Shown here in pieces: positions 8,089 to 18,841 of a stretch of DNA of 62,223 nucleotides. Origin of the DNA: BS150m-G50 sp964517435 (GTDB taxonomy: Bacteria > CAIWAD01 > BS150m-G50); contig CAZFEC010000014.1 in assembly GCA_964517435.1 (NCBI GenBank), positions 1-62,223 on the forward strand. Reading direction: 5' to 3'. The notes under the pieces are model-generated. The model worked only from the letters and a program-made list of their open reading frames with translations. It was not told where the DNA came from and did not search any database. The position numbers and the translations under genes are program-made. How positions within the stretch are numbered: position 1 is the stretch's first letter; each line of letters starts with the position of its first letter.

Positions 8089-10034
8089 TTCACGTAATCT
8101 GTTCCCGGACATATTTCCGCCAGACCGAATCGATTCGCAAGTCGTTCGGCAGCCTGCAGTTCAGCGAGCTGGACATCAGCCGGCTGGAGCGGTTTCCCTC
8201 CGAGACGATTCTGCTGTTGGATGAGGAGTACCTGCAGTCCAACGGTCAGGAGCTGGGCGAGGTGATCGCGCGGCCCAGCGACGGCAAATCGCTGCTGCTG
8301 ATCTATGCCGGTGAGCTGGAGACGGTCAGCCGTCTCGATCCCGGCCTGGAGCGGCTCTTCTTCCAGAGCGCCGACCCGCTGCCGCCGCCGCAGCTGGATG
8401 CCCTCCTGCGTCAGGCGCTGCAGCGCATCTCCACCCATCAGAACCAGCCGGAGTTCTTCAAGGCACTCCAGCTCTATCGCCGCGAGCTGCAGACCGTCAA
8501 CGAAGTGGGGCGGGCGCTTTCCGCCGAGTTGGACATCGACCGCCTGCTCAGCCGCATCCTGACTGAAACGCGGCGTATCACATTCGCCGATTCCGGCAGC
8601 ATCTACGTGACCGATCGCAGCGGTACCGAGCAGCAGCTGCGCTTCAAGACCGCCCAGAACGACTCGCTGGAGATGGAGCTGGGGGAGTTCGTGCTGCCGC
8701 TGGACCGCACCTCCATGGCCGGATACGTGGCGGTCACCGGCGAAGTGCTCAATTACCCCGACGTCTACCGCATCCCGGAATCGGCTCCCTTCCGCTTCAA
8801 CTACGAGGTGGCCGACGGCAAGACCGGTTACCGCTCCAAGTCGATGCTGCTGGTGCCGATGCGCAACCATCACCAGGAGATCATCGGCGTCGTGCAGCTG
8901 ATCAACGCCAAGCGCGCGCCGGAAACGCTGCTGAAGACCAAGGCCGATTTCGAACGGGAGGTCTGCCGCTTCACCGAACGGCACGAGGAGTTCGTCTCCT
9001 CGCTGGCCTCGCAGGCGGCGGTCGCCCTGGAGAACAGTCAGCTCTATGAGAACATCGAGGCGCTGTTTGAAGGCTTCGTCGTTGCCGCGGTCAAAGCGAT
9101 TGAACAGCGGGACCCCTGTACTTCCGGTCACTCCCAGCGTGTATCACAATTATCGCTCGCCCTGGCGGACGCGGTCTCGGCAACGGATCGCGAGCCGTTC
9201 GCCGATGTGCACTTCGACGCCGAGCAGATGAAGGAGCTCAAGTACGCCACGCTGCTGCACGACTTCGGCAAGGTCGGCGTACGGGAGAAGGTGCTGGAGA
9301 AGGCGGACAAGCTCTATCCGGATCAGTTCCTCACTCTGCAGATGCGCTTCGGACTGGTCTTCGCCACGCTGGAAGCCGGTTTTCACCGCAAGCAGGCGGA
9401 AATGCTGCGCGCCGACCCCGCCGACGAAGCCGGTCAGGAGCAGCTGCGCGCCGAATACGAACAGGAGATGCAGGAGCTGGAGGAATGCTGGGAGATAGTC
9501 CAGCAGGCCAACCACCCCAGCCCGCTGCCGGAAGAAGCGCCGGAACGGCTGCAGGGGATGCAGGAGAAACAGGTTCGTCTGCCGGACGGTACCGAAGAGC
9601 CACTGTTGACCGGAGAGGAGTGCACCATCCTCTCGATTCCGCGTGGCACCCTGACCAAGGAGGACCGGGTCCAGATCGAATCGCATGTGGATCACACCCG
9701 GGAGTTCCTGGAGCGGATCCCCTGGCTGAAGGGACTGCGCAATCTCACCCGCTTCGCCAGCGCCCATCACGAGTACCTCGACGGCAGCGGCTACCCGGTC
9801 GGTCTGAAGGCGCCTGAAATCCCGCTGGCGAGCCGCATCATCGCCGTCGCCGATCACTATGACGCCCTGACCGCTTCCGACCGTCCCTACAAGCCGGCGG
9901 TCAGCACCGAGCGCGCCCTCAAGATCATCGGTTTCGAAGTGGAAGGGGGACAGATCGATCCCGAACTGTTCCAGCTGTTCGTCGACGAGGAGGTCTACAG
10001 GGTGTTGGACGAACCGCTGGAGGAGGAAGATTAA
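8085..10034 (+). CDS. GAF-HD-GYP cyclic-di-GMP phosphodiesterase-like protein
   Basis: 649 residues. Residues 1-~115 resemble a degenerate receiver-like domain (ILLLDEEYL, LLLIYAGE). Residues ~135-325 form a GAF domain. The HD-GYP domain has HSQRVSQLS, HDFGKVGV and the HHEYLDGSGYP signature, so all metal ligands of the family seem present. Between the HDFGK and GYP halves there is an inserted stretch of roughly 130 residues, rich in Glu/Gln and probably coiled-coil, which most HD-GYP proteins lack. Expected activity is hydrolysis of cyclic di-GMP or a related cyclic dinucleotide in the cytoplasm, gated by the GAF domain. No membrane segment. It overlaps the acyl-CoA dehydrogenase by four bases. 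A TGTATCAC motif at 9140 falls in the HD signature (RVSQ). Confidence 0.9.
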   Translation: MIHVICSRTYFRQTESIRKSFGSLQFSELDISRLERFPSETILLLDEEYLQSNGQELGEVIARPSDGKSLLLIYAGELETVSRLDPGLERLFFQSADPLPPPQLDALLRQALQRISTHQNQPEFFKALQLYRRELQTVNEVGRALSAELDIDRLLSRILTETRRITFADSGSIYVTDRSGTEQQLRFKTAQNDSLEMELGEFVLPLDRTSMAGYVAVTGEVLNYPDVYRIPESAPFRFNYEVADGKTGYRSKSMLLVPMRNHHQEIIGVVQLINAKRAPETLLKTKADFEREVCRFTERHEEFVSSLASQAAVALENSQLYENIEALFEGFVVAAVKAIEQRDPCTSGHSQRVSQLSLALADAVSATDREPFADVHFDAEQMKELKYATLLHDFGKVGVREKVLEKADKLYPDQFLTLQMRFGLVFATLEAGFHRKQAEMLRADPADEAGQEQLRAEYEQEMQELEECWEIVQQANHPSPLPEEAPERLQGMQEKQVRLPDGTEEPLLTGEECTILSIPRGTLTKEDRVQIESHVDHTREFLERIPWLKGLRNLTRFASAHHEYLDGSGYPVGLKAPEIPLASRIIAVADHYDALTASDRPYKPAVSTERALKIIGFEVEGGQIDPELFQLFVDEEVYRVLDEPLEEED

Positions 10035-10307
10035 ACCGCGCCGCGCGACGCCGCGCTGGTAGCGAAGTGTATGCGAAGGTGTTTCCGCCCGCTGATTTTA
10101 TGCAATTCTACCCCGCGAACCTGAATATGTTTGACCCTGACTCCCCCGCCTTTATCTTGAACGACCATGTATGTCCAGAGGCATGACCGGTAGTGAAGCA
10201 AGCCCGGCCACCCCGCACGATTCGACACCTTCAAGCGGCGTCAACGCGTGTCCCCGCGCGTTCCCGTCCTTTTCTTTAACGATTGCTGAACTGTAACAGG
10301 AGATATC

Positions 10308-12569
<2,262 letters not shown>

Positions 12570-12612
12570 GGGCGCAACCTCCCATCGTTCGCTGTGTAAT
12601 CTTTACGATCAC

Positions 12613-12643
12613 AACAAATCCCCGGCATGTCCGGGGGTTTGTT
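12613..12643. terminator. Intrinsic terminator after maeB
   Basis: A 13-bp stem (AACAAATCCCCGG / CCGGGGGTTTGTT, one G-T pair) with the loop CATGT. The lower stem is A/T-rich, so it gives a T-rich 3' arm on the plus strand and the mirror image on the minus strand. It isolates maeB from the promoter at 12702. Confidence 0.75.
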
Positions 12644-12701
12644 AACTGTCGCATGGTAGTCTGAGGAACTACGGATTAACACGAATCGTCCCCTTTTCCC
12701 C

Positions 12702-12730
12702 TTGACAACCGTCATAGCTTCAGATATAAT
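12702..12730 (+). promoter_or_regulatory. Perfect-consensus sigma-70 promoter
   Basis: TTGACA (12702-12707), a 17-bp spacer and TATAAT (12725-12730): an exact match to the housekeeping consensus with optimal spacing. Predicted start is near 12737. It drives either the downstream housekeeping genes through a ~150-nt leader or a separate small RNA. Confidence 0.85.
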
Positions 12731-12736
12731 GAGGTG

Positions 12737-12887
12737 TAGTATTTCCCAGTTAAACTGTCCTTGCCGTTAGAATATTCCGGGAAATATTGCAAGGTTATGC
12801 CCGCTATCCCTTCTGAAGATGGACGAATAGAGTGGGCATAACTCAATCACCACTTTCCCCCTTCTGAAAACAGGAGCCTGATCCCGG
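12737..12887 (+). ncRNA. Structured leader or small RNA, unidentified
   Basis: About 150 nt between the consensus promoter and the TTG start at 12888. Visible helices: CCTTGC pairing with GCAAGG around an AATATTCC/GGGAAATATT inner stem, and a perfect GTTATGCCC/GGGCATAAC helix (~12794-12842). The string CCCTTCTGAA occurs twice. I recognise no known riboswitch, 6S, SRP or tmRNA signature. A non-coding role (leader control or sRNA) is inferred from promoter strength and folding potential only. Confidence 0.4.
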
Positions 12888-13529
12888 TTGCAAATAGAAA
12901 CATTTGTGCTCGGTAGTTTCGAGAGCAACTGCTACCTGATACGATCTGACGACAACAATCCGGTCTGGCTGATCGATCCCGGCGGTGATCCGGCGAGCGT
13001 AATCGCGCACCTGGAGAGCAAGGGACTGCAGCCGGCCGCCGTTCTTTTAACCCACTGCCATCTGGATCACATCTTCGGTGTCGGCGCTTTGAAGCGCGCC
13101 TGGCCGCAGTTGCCGGTGATCTGTCCGGAAGGGGATCTGCCGCTGTACCGGAATCTCCCGGAGCAAGCGAACATGTTCGGTCTGAAGGCCGAACAGCTGC
13201 CGGACCCGGAGCGGCTGCTGCAGGATGCGGGCACGGTTTTCGAGCAGCCCTGGCCGCTGCGCGCGTTGCCGACGCCCGGCCATTCGCCCGGCAGCACCAC
13301 TTTTTGTCTCACGGCGGTGGACGGCAGCGAGATGCTCTTTACCGGCGACACCCTCTTCCGCGAATCGGTCGGCCGCACCGATCTCTGGGGCGGCGACTGG
13401 GACGAGCTGGAATCATCCGTGCGGGAGCGATTGTACGCTTTTCCCGCCACCACCCGCGTGCTGCCGGGGCACGGACCGGAGACGACTATCGGCTGGGAGC
13501 GGGAGCACAACCAGTTCTTCCGCGCGTGA
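12888..13529 (+). CDS. Metallo-beta-lactamase-fold hydrolase (glyoxalase II-like)
   Basis: 213 residues. The start is a TTG at 12888, preceded by CAGGAG about 11 bases upstream; no better ATG is in frame. The metal-binding motif THCHLDHIFG is complete. Further ligands are likely in TPGHSPGS and in FTGDTLFRESVGR, and PGHGPETT supplies the C-terminal histidine. This pattern is the short hydroxyacylglutathione-hydrolase-like (YcbL/GloB-like) family, which cleaves thioesters or related substrates with two metal ions; the true substrate is unknown. It has a ~150-nt structured leader. A GTGATACA motif at 13526 supplies the TGA stop codon itself. A short tandem repeat follows. The next gene encodes a glyoxalase/VOC-fold protein, which may point to aldehyde detoxification. 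Confidence 0.85.
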   Translation: MQIETFVLGSFESNCYLIRSDDNNPVWLIDPGGDPASVIAHLESKGLQPAAVLLTHCHLDHIFGVGALKRAWPQLPVICPEGDLPLYRNLPEQANMFGLKAEQLPDPERLLQDAGTVFEQPWPLRALPTPGHSPGSTTFCLTAVDGSEMLFTGDTLFRESVGRTDLWGGDWDELESSVRERLYAFPATTRVLPGHGPETTIGWEREHNQFFRA

Positions 13530-13614
13530 TACAAAGTTGCGGTTCGCCGCAGGGTTGCGGTTCGCCGCAGTATTGCGGTTCGCCGCCGCGGTATGGTTGA
13601 AATCATGTGATACA
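13526..13614 (+). repeat. 18-bp tandem repeat bracketed by two GTGATACA motifs
   Basis: Three copies of TTGCGGTTCGCCGC start at 13537, 13555 and 13573, an exact 18-bp period, in the gap between two genes. A GTGATACA copy sits 3 bp before the first unit (13526) and another 20 bp after the last (13607); a variant GTAATACA follows at 13618. The repeats contain the partial palindrome GCGGTTCGCCGC. Confidence 0.8.
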
Positions 13615-13634
13615 TTTGTAATACAAAGGACGCG

Positions 13635-14009
13635 ATGATGATCGGCGTAAAAGGAATGGAACTGGTCTGGTTCTTCGTCAGCGACTGGAAGAGCGCCGTC
13701 AGCTTCTACCGTGATACACTCGGTTTCAAGCTGGTCTTCGTTGACGACGAGGAGGGCTGGGCCGAGTTCAGACCGGGCGAACTGGAAGTACGGCTGGCGA
13801 TCAAGCACTGGCGTCTCAAGAGCCCCTCCCCGCGCGGCGGCGGCGGTTGTCCCGTGATACAAGTGGAAAACCTCGATGCGACCATCGCCCAACTCCAGGA
13901 ACAGGGAGTCACCATGGCCGGACCGGTGCAGGAGGTGGAAGGCATGAAGAAGCATGTAACTTTCTACGACCCCGACGGCAATCCGATTCAGCTGTCGCAG
14001 GTCTGGTAA
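13635..14009 (+). CDS. VOC/glyoxalase-fold protein
   Basis: 124 residues. Two in-frame ATGs (13635, 13638); AAAGGA lies just upstream. A single vicinal-oxygen-chelate module pair: an N-terminal strand with WFFVSDWKSAVSFYRDTLGFKLVF and a C-terminal FYDPDGNPIQLSQVW, the standard beta-alpha-beta-beta-beta ending with a metal-ligand glutamate position here occupied by Q. Such proteins range from glyoxalase I and dioxygenases to fosfomycin or bleomycin binding proteins; the specific substrate cannot be assigned. It follows a glyoxalase-II-like hydrolase by ~105 bp. It carries GTGATACA at 13711 (read as RDT) and 13854 (read as VIQ), two different frames within one small gene. Confidence 0.8.
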   Translation: MMIGVKGMELVWFFVSDWKSAVSFYRDTLGFKLVFVDDEEGWAEFRPGELEVRLAIKHWRLKSPSPRGGGGCPVIQVENLDATIAQLQEQGVTMAGPVQEVEGMKKHVTFYDPDGNPIQLSQVW

Positions 14010-14089
14010 GACTAATCAGATAACTCGGATCGTAAGACGAGCAACAATTCCCTCTGGGGCAGATTAAGCACAAAGCAATAGGCGTTATC

Positions 14090-15355
14090 ATGGAAAACAC
14101 ACTCGAGCTGGCGAAACTGGAACAACTCAAAGTCAGCGAGCTGTTTGAGATCGCGAAGGAAATGGGATTGGAAAACGTCGGCGGACTGGCCAAGCAGGAG
14201 CTCATCTTCAAGCTGCTGGCCCGCCAGACCGAACGGGACGGACTCATCTTCGCCCGCGGCGTCCTGGAAATACTGCCGGACGGCTACGGTTTCCTCCGCT
14301 CCGAGGCGAGCAGCTACCTGCCCGGTCCGGAAGACATCTACGTCTCACCGTCACAGATCCGCCGCTTCGGGCTACGCGACGGGCACATCGTCTCCGGCCA
14401 GATCCGTCCCCCCAAGGACAACGAGCGTTTCTTCGCATTGTTGAAGGTCGAGGCGGTGAACTTCTGCGGTCCTGAAGAGACTCGCGAGCGGATTCTCTTC
14501 GACAACCTGACCCCCCTCTTTCCCGAGGAGAAATTCATGCTGGAGCGGGAGGCGAGCGAAGTCTCCATGCGGATCATGGATCTCTTTACTCCCATCGGTA
14601 AGGGGCAGCGCGGCCTGCTGGTGGCCCCCCCGCGCACCGGCAAGACCATCCTGCTGCAGAAAATCGCCAACAGCATCACTACGAATCACCCGGAAGTGGT
14701 CCTGATCATTTTGCTCATCGACGAGCGCCCGGAAGAGGTGACGGAGATGGAGCGGACGGTGGACGCGGAGGTAGTCAGCTCTACTTTCGACGAGAAGCCG
14801 GAACGGCATGTGCAGGTGGCCAAGATGGTGCTGAACAAGGCCAAGCGGCTAGTGGAATACGGTCACGACGTGGTTATCCTGCTGGACAGCATCACGCGAC
14901 TGGCGCGCGCACATAACGCGGAAGCGCCGCACAGCGGCCGCATCCTCTCCGGCGGTGTCGACGCCATGGCGCTTTACGAACCGAAGAAATTCTTCGGCGC
15001 CGCCCGCAACATCGAGGAGGGGGGCAGCCTCACCATCCTGGCGACGGCACTGGTCGAAACCGGCAGCCGCATGGACGAGGTGATCTTCGAGGAGTTCAAG
15101 GGTACCGGCAACATGGAACTGGTGCTGAACCGGGAGCTGGCCGACATGCGAATCTATCCCTCGATCGACATCAACCGCTCCGGCACCCGTAAGGAGGACC
15201 TGCTCCTGGATCGCAAGATCCTCAACAACATCTGGATTCTGCGTAACCTCAGCGCCGGCAAACGCCCGGAGGAGAACATCAAGTTCCTGATCGAGAAGAT
15301 GCGCGAGACCAAGAACAACATCGATTTCTTCGAGATGATGAAACGGCTGGATTAG
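14090..15355 (+). CDS. rho: Transcription termination factor Rho
   Basis: 421 residues, the standard Rho length. The N-terminal Rho_N segment (LKVSELFEIAKEMGLENV) is followed by a cold-shock-like RNA-binding domain (ILPDGYGFLRS, DIYVSPSQIRRFGLRDGHIV). The ATPase domain has GQRGLLVAPPRTGKT (P-loop), LIILLIDERPEEV (Walker B), and the Q/R loops near HDVVILLDSITRLARAHN. It is a hexameric RNA helicase that terminates transcription of untranslated RNA. It is the first gene of a conserved rho-rpmE-DUF1385-prfA-prmC block. No convincing Shine-Dalgarno is visible before the ATG. Confidence 0.98.
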   Translation: MENTLELAKLEQLKVSELFEIAKEMGLENVGGLAKQELIFKLLARQTERDGLIFARGVLEILPDGYGFLRSEASSYLPGPEDIYVSPSQIRRFGLRDGHIVSGQIRPPKDNERFFALLKVEAVNFCGPEETRERILFDNLTPLFPEEKFMLEREASEVSMRIMDLFTPIGKGQRGLLVAPPRTGKTILLQKIANSITTNHPEVVLIILLIDERPEEVTEMERTVDAEVVSSTFDEKPERHVQVAKMVLNKAKRLVEYGHDVVILLDSITRLARAHNAEAPHSGRILSGGVDAMALYEPKKFFGAARNIEEGGSLTILATALVETGSRMDEVIFEEFKGTGNMELVLNRELADMRIYPSIDINRSGTRKEDLLLDRKILNNIWILRNLSAGKRPEENIKFLIEKMRETKNNIDFFEMMKRLD

Positions 15356-15386
15356 GACCATTATTTCCTGCCGACCGACAAAACAC

Positions 15387-15415
15387 TTGCAATCGAGTGG
15401 ACGGTACAGTAAAAT
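15387..15415 (+). promoter_or_regulatory. Sigma-70-type promoter for rpmE
   Basis: TTGCAA (15387-15392), a 17-bp spacer and TAAAAT (15410-15415), in the short gap after rho. Predicted start is near 15422, 29 bases before the rpmE ATG. Both boxes match the consensus at four to five of six positions. Confidence 0.55.
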
Positions 15416-15450
15416 TTGATTCTCGAAATCCGAATTAAATGGAATTCATC

Positions 15451-15666
15451 ATGAAGGACAAAATTCATCCCAAATACGAGATGGCCACCGTCACCTGTGC
15501 GTGCGGCAACACTTTCCAGGTCCGTACCACCACCGGCGACGTCAAACTGGAGATCTGCTCCGAGTGCCATCCCTATTTCACCGGCAAGCAGAAGCTGGTC
15601 GACACCGCCGGACGCGTTGACAAGTTCCGCAAGAAGTATCAGCATCTGGAAGACGACCGTGCCTGA
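15451..15666 (+). CDS. rpmE: Ribosomal protein bL31 (zinc-binding form)
   Basis: 71 residues from the ATG at 15451, which gives the canonical N-terminus MKDKIHPKYEM; an in-frame ATG four codons upstream is less typical. Zinc ligands are present as CAC near residue 16 and ICSEC near residue 36, so this is the C+ paralogue of bL31. It is a large-subunit protein at the central protuberance bridging the 30S head. It has its own promoter after rho and is followed by an intrinsic terminator. Confidence 0.97.
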   Translation: MKDKIHPKYEMATVTCACGNTFQVRTTTGDVKLEICSECHPYFTGKQKLVDTAGRVDKFRKKYQHLEDDRA

Positions 15667-15696
15667 GCGCCGGTCGCTCGTTCGTTAGAATTTCAC

Positions 15697-15726
15697 AACG
15701 GGATCTTTCGGGATTCCGTTTTTTTT
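15697..15726 (+). terminator. Intrinsic terminator after rpmE
   Basis: AACGGGATC/GGATTCCGTT forms a nine-pair stem (one G-T) with a six-base loop, followed by T8. It separates rpmE from the DUF1385 gene starting at 15766. Confidence 0.75.
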
Positions 15727-15765
15727 AAGCGCCCCGACCGGGCGCCTGCCGGGAGAAATAGACTC

Positions 15766-16824
15766 GTGAGATCCGATCTGAAGCCCCTGTCCCGTTTCCT
15801 GCTCCTGCCGCTGCACTGGCTGACGGCATGGAGTGTTCGCGCCGAGGAGGACACCGTCGAGGTCACCGTCGGCGGCCAGGCGGTACTGGAAGGGGTGATG
15901 ATGCGCTCCCGCGACGCGGTCGCCACCGCCGTCCGCCGTCAACGCGGCGATATTCTGGTCAAACTGGAGCCCTATCTGGCGCTGGCGAAACGGATCCGTC
16001 TCTGGAAACCGCCGCTACTGCGCGGCATCGCCGCCCTCTGGGAGTCGCTGACCATCGGCATGCGCACCCTTAACTGGAGCGCGGAGATCGCGACCGAGGA
16101 GGAGCGCCGGACCGAGGATGGAGCGGAACGGCCCAAATCCTGGTGGGACAGGCTGCTGGGTGTGCTGATGATGATCCTGGCCTTCGCCTTCGGTATCGGG
16201 CTCTTCATCTATCTGCCTTATCTGATCTCCGGCTTCGTTAAACCCGGCGCCGACCCGATCATCTTCCACATCATCGCCGGTACGCTGCGGGTCGCGTTGT
16301 TGATCGGCTACCTCTGGGCGATTTCACTCGCGCCCGATATCCGGCGTCTGTTTATGTATCACGGCGCCGAACACAAGACGATTGCGACGCATGAAGACAA
16401 GCAGGAGCTGACGGCGGACAACGCCGCCGCCCATTCCCGTTTCCACCCCCGCTGCGGCACCAGTTTCGTGTTGATCGTCGCCCTGTTGACGATGGTGGCC
16501 TTCATGCTGATCGACGCGCTGATCATCTGGCTGGTCGGCGACTACAACTCCGCCCTGCATCGCCTGCTCGTGCACATCCCTTTCATCCCCCTCGTGGCCG
16601 GTTTCTCCTTCGAGATGCTGCGGCTCTCCGCGCGCCACCGTGATACCTGGCTGGGCCGGCAGGTAGTGAAGCCGGGCCTCTGGCTGCAACGTATCACAAC
16701 CCGCGAGCCGGAACCGGCGATGCTGGAGGTAGCGCTCGTCTCACTGCTCGTCTCCCTCGATCACGCCATCGATCCCGAGCGCGCCACCCTGCAGACGGAA
16801 GCGGCGGCCGCGCAGCCCGGTTAG
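15766..16824 (+). CDS. DUF1385 membrane protein (YqhQ-like)
   Basis: 352 residues from a GTG at 15766 (GGGAGAAATAGACTC upstream). Family hallmarks: VGGQAVLEGVMMRSRD near residue 36, the YHGAEHKTIATHE motif near residue 205, and FHPRCGTSFVL near 227. There are about four hydrophobic segments (~130-155, ~170-190, ~232-255, ~265-285), so it is an inner-membrane protein. The biochemical role of the family is not established; its placement between rpmE and prfA is conserved in many phyla. GHG/HPRCGT-type histidine and cysteine residues suggest a metal-dependent membrane function, but that is inference. TGTATCAC at 16355 encodes the M-Y-H of the core motif, and GTATCAC recurs at 16691. Confidence 0.9.
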   Translation: MRSDLKPLSRFLLLPLHWLTAWSVRAEEDTVEVTVGGQAVLEGVMMRSRDAVATAVRRQRGDILVKLEPYLALAKRIRLWKPPLLRGIAALWESLTIGMRTLNWSAEIATEEERRTEDGAERPKSWWDRLLGVLMMILAFAFGIGLFIYLPYLISGFVKPGADPIIFHIIAGTLRVALLIGYLWAISLAPDIRRLFMYHGAEHKTIATHEDKQELTADNAAAHSRFHPRCGTSFVLIVALLTMVAFMLIDALIIWLVGDYNSALHRLLVHIPFIPLVAGFSFEMLRLSARHRDTWLGRQVVKPGLWLQRITTREPEPAMLEVALVSLLVSLDHAIDPERATLQTEAAAAQPG

Positions 16825-16893
16825 CTGCCGCACGTTCACCTCGACTCGATATCGACCGACGATTACCCACGGATTGATCAAGGATATTCCGCC

Positions 16894-17967
16894 ATGGAAA
16901 TTCGACAGAAGCTGTCAGCGGTCGCTGAACAGTACCGCGCTCTCACCGAGCAGCTCTCCCAGCCGGGAGTGGCCTCGGATAAGGAACAATACGCTCAGTT
17001 GAGCCGGGACCACAGCCGGCTGGGCCAGATCGTTACCCGGCATGAACAGTGGCTGGAACTGGAAGAGCGGCTGGCTGGCGCACGCCAGCTACTGGCCGAG
17101 GAGCAGGATTCAGAGCTCCAGGAGCTGGCGCGCGAGGAGGTGGAAGCACTCTCCGAGCAGAGCGAGGAGCTGCTGGCGCAACTGAAGGAACTGCTGGTGC
17201 CGCCTGATCCGGATGATTCCAAGAATGTGATCATGGAGATCCGCGCCGGTACCGGCGGCGACGAAGCCGCGCTGTTCGCCGGCGATCTCTTTCGCATGTA
17301 TTCCCGCCTGGCGGAACTGGAACGCTGGCAGGTGGAGACCCTCTCGACCAACGCCCAGGGCATTGGCGGCTTCAAGGAGATCGTGTTCAGCGTACAGGGG
17401 AAGGATGTCTTCGGCAAGCTCAAGTACGAAGCCGGCGTGCACCGGGTCCAGCGAGTACCCCTGACCGAATCCTCCGGCCGGGTGCACACATCCGCCGCCA
17501 CGGTAGCCGTACTGCCGGAGGCGGGTGAAGTCGAAATCAAAATCGATCCCAACGATCTGCGCATTGATGTTTACCGCGCCACCGGTCACGGCGGCCAGTC
17601 GGTGAACACCACCGATTCGGCAGTGCGCATCACCCACCTGCCCACCAACCTGGTCGTCACCTGCCAGGATGAGAAGTCCCAGCACAAGAACAAGGCCAAG
17701 GCGATGAAGGTGCTGCTGTCGCGTCTCTACGACCGCAAGCAGGCTGAGGAGCAGGCGAAGCGCTCCGCCGAGCGCCGTTCGCAGGTGCTGACCGGCGACC
17801 GCAGTGCCAAGATCCGGACCTACAATTTCCCGCAGGGCCGGGTGACCGATCACCGCATCAACTTGACGCTGTATCGTCTGAACGAAGTGCTGGCGGGCGA
17901 CCTGGAGGAGATCATCGCCGCTTTACGGCTGGCGGACAAAATGGAAAAGCTGCAGCATGAAGGATAA
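16894..17967 (+). CDS. prfA: Peptide chain release factor 1
   Basis: 357 residues. The GGQ loop is intact (YRATGHGGQSVNTTDSAVRI) and the downstream SRLYDRKQAEEQAKRSAERRSQV segment is typical. It recognises UAA and UAG and triggers peptidyl-tRNA hydrolysis. AAGGAT lies upstream of the ATG. Its 3' end overlaps prmC by 11 bases; PrmC methylates the glutamine of this GGQ motif, so the pair is functionally coupled. In the DUF1385 block, prfA is a standard neighbour. Confidence 0.98.
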   Translation: MEIRQKLSAVAEQYRALTEQLSQPGVASDKEQYAQLSRDHSRLGQIVTRHEQWLELEERLAGARQLLAEEQDSELQELAREEVEALSEQSEELLAQLKELLVPPDPDDSKNVIMEIRAGTGGDEAALFAGDLFRMYSRLAELERWQVETLSTNAQGIGGFKEIVFSVQGKDVFGKLKYEAGVHRVQRVPLTESSGRVHTSAATVAVLPEAGEVEIKIDPNDLRIDVYRATGHGGQSVNTTDSAVRITHLPTNLVVTCQDEKSQHKNKAKAMKVLLSRLYDRKQAEEQAKRSAERRSQVLTGDRSAKIRTYNFPQGRVTDHRINLTLYRLNEVLAGDLEEIIAALRLADKMEKLQHEG

Positions 17968-18841
17968 TGCCGCCCGGCGCCACTGGACCTTGTTGTCAGT
18001 ATTGGAAGCGGCGGAACAATACCTCGCTTCCCGCCAGGTGGAATCGCCGCGACGCGCGGCGGAACTGCTGCTCAGCCAGCTGCTGGGCTTGAAGCGCATC
18101 GATCTCTATGTCGAATATGATCGCCCCGTCAGTGACCAGGAGCGGGATCGACTGCGGGAGCTGGTGCGCCGCGCCGGCAACCAGGAACCGCTGCAGTACA
18201 TCCTCGGCAAAACCGACTGGCGCGACCTGACCCTGGCGGTGGCGTCGGGAGTGCTGATCCCCCGTCCCGAGACGGAGGGGCTGGTCGACCTGGTGCTGGC
18301 GCGTCTGGAGCCGCAGCTTCCGCGCACCTTGCTCGATCTGGGTACCGGCAGCGGCTGCCTGGCGATCGCTCTCGCGCGGGCGTTGCCGGAGACGACGGCC
18401 GTCACCGCGCTCGATTCCTCGCCGGAGGCAATCGCACTGGCGGAGCGCAATATTGCCGCTTACAAACTCACCGAGCGGATCGAACTGGTGACCGGGTCCG
18501 CCTTCGATCTGTCCGTCGAACGTCAGTGGGACGTAATCGTCAGCAATCCTCCCTACATCGATATCGCCGAGCGTGAAACACTGCCCCCTAATGTACGGGA
18601 ATGGGAACCGCATACGGCTCTGTTCGACGGCGGTGACGGTCTTTCCTTCTACCGGCTGCTGAGTGAAGGCGGTCTGCTGGCGCCGGGCGGCAGCATCTTT
18701 TGTGAACTGCCCGCGCCCGCGGCGACGACGGTACAACAGCTTTTCGAGTCGCGTTTCCAGGAGGTAACGGTGGAACCGGACCTGGCCGGGCGGCCCCGCT
18801 ACCTGATCGCCAGCGGCGAACGGGAGCACGGACATGAGTAA
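17957..18841 (+). CDS. prmC: Release factor glutamine N5-methyltransferase
   Basis: 294 residues. Rossmann SAM-binding loop LLDLGTGSGCLAIALARALP and the catalytic NPPYI motif are present; the N-terminal helical domain (LLSQLLGLKRIDLYVEYDRPV) is also typical. It methylates the GGQ glutamine of RF1/RF2. It starts inside prfA and its end overlaps the rnr start by eight bases, indicating tight translational coupling across three genes. Confidence 0.97.
   Translation: MKDNAARRHWTLLSVLEAAEQYLASRQVESPRRAAELLLSQLLGLKRIDLYVEYDRPVSDQERDRLRELVRRAGNQEPLQYILGKTDWRDLTLAVASGVLIPRPETEGLVDLVLARLEPQLPRTLLDLGTGSGCLAIALARALPETTAVTALDSSPEAIALAERNIAAYKLTERIELVTGSAFDLSVERQWDVIVSNPPYIDIAERETLPPNVREWEPHTALFDGGDGLSFYRLLSEGGLLAPGGSIFCELPAPAATTVQQLFESRFQEVTVEPDLAGRPRYLIASGEREHGHE

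Noticed and set aside
10131..10158. TTGACC ... TTATCT as a promoter for maeB
   Set aside because: Spacer is only 15-16 bp and both boxes are imperfect; kept out of the feature list.
13537..13586. 18-bp repeats as a CRISPR array
   Set aside because: The repeats are directly adjacent with 2-4 bp between them and have no spacers; no cas gene is present.
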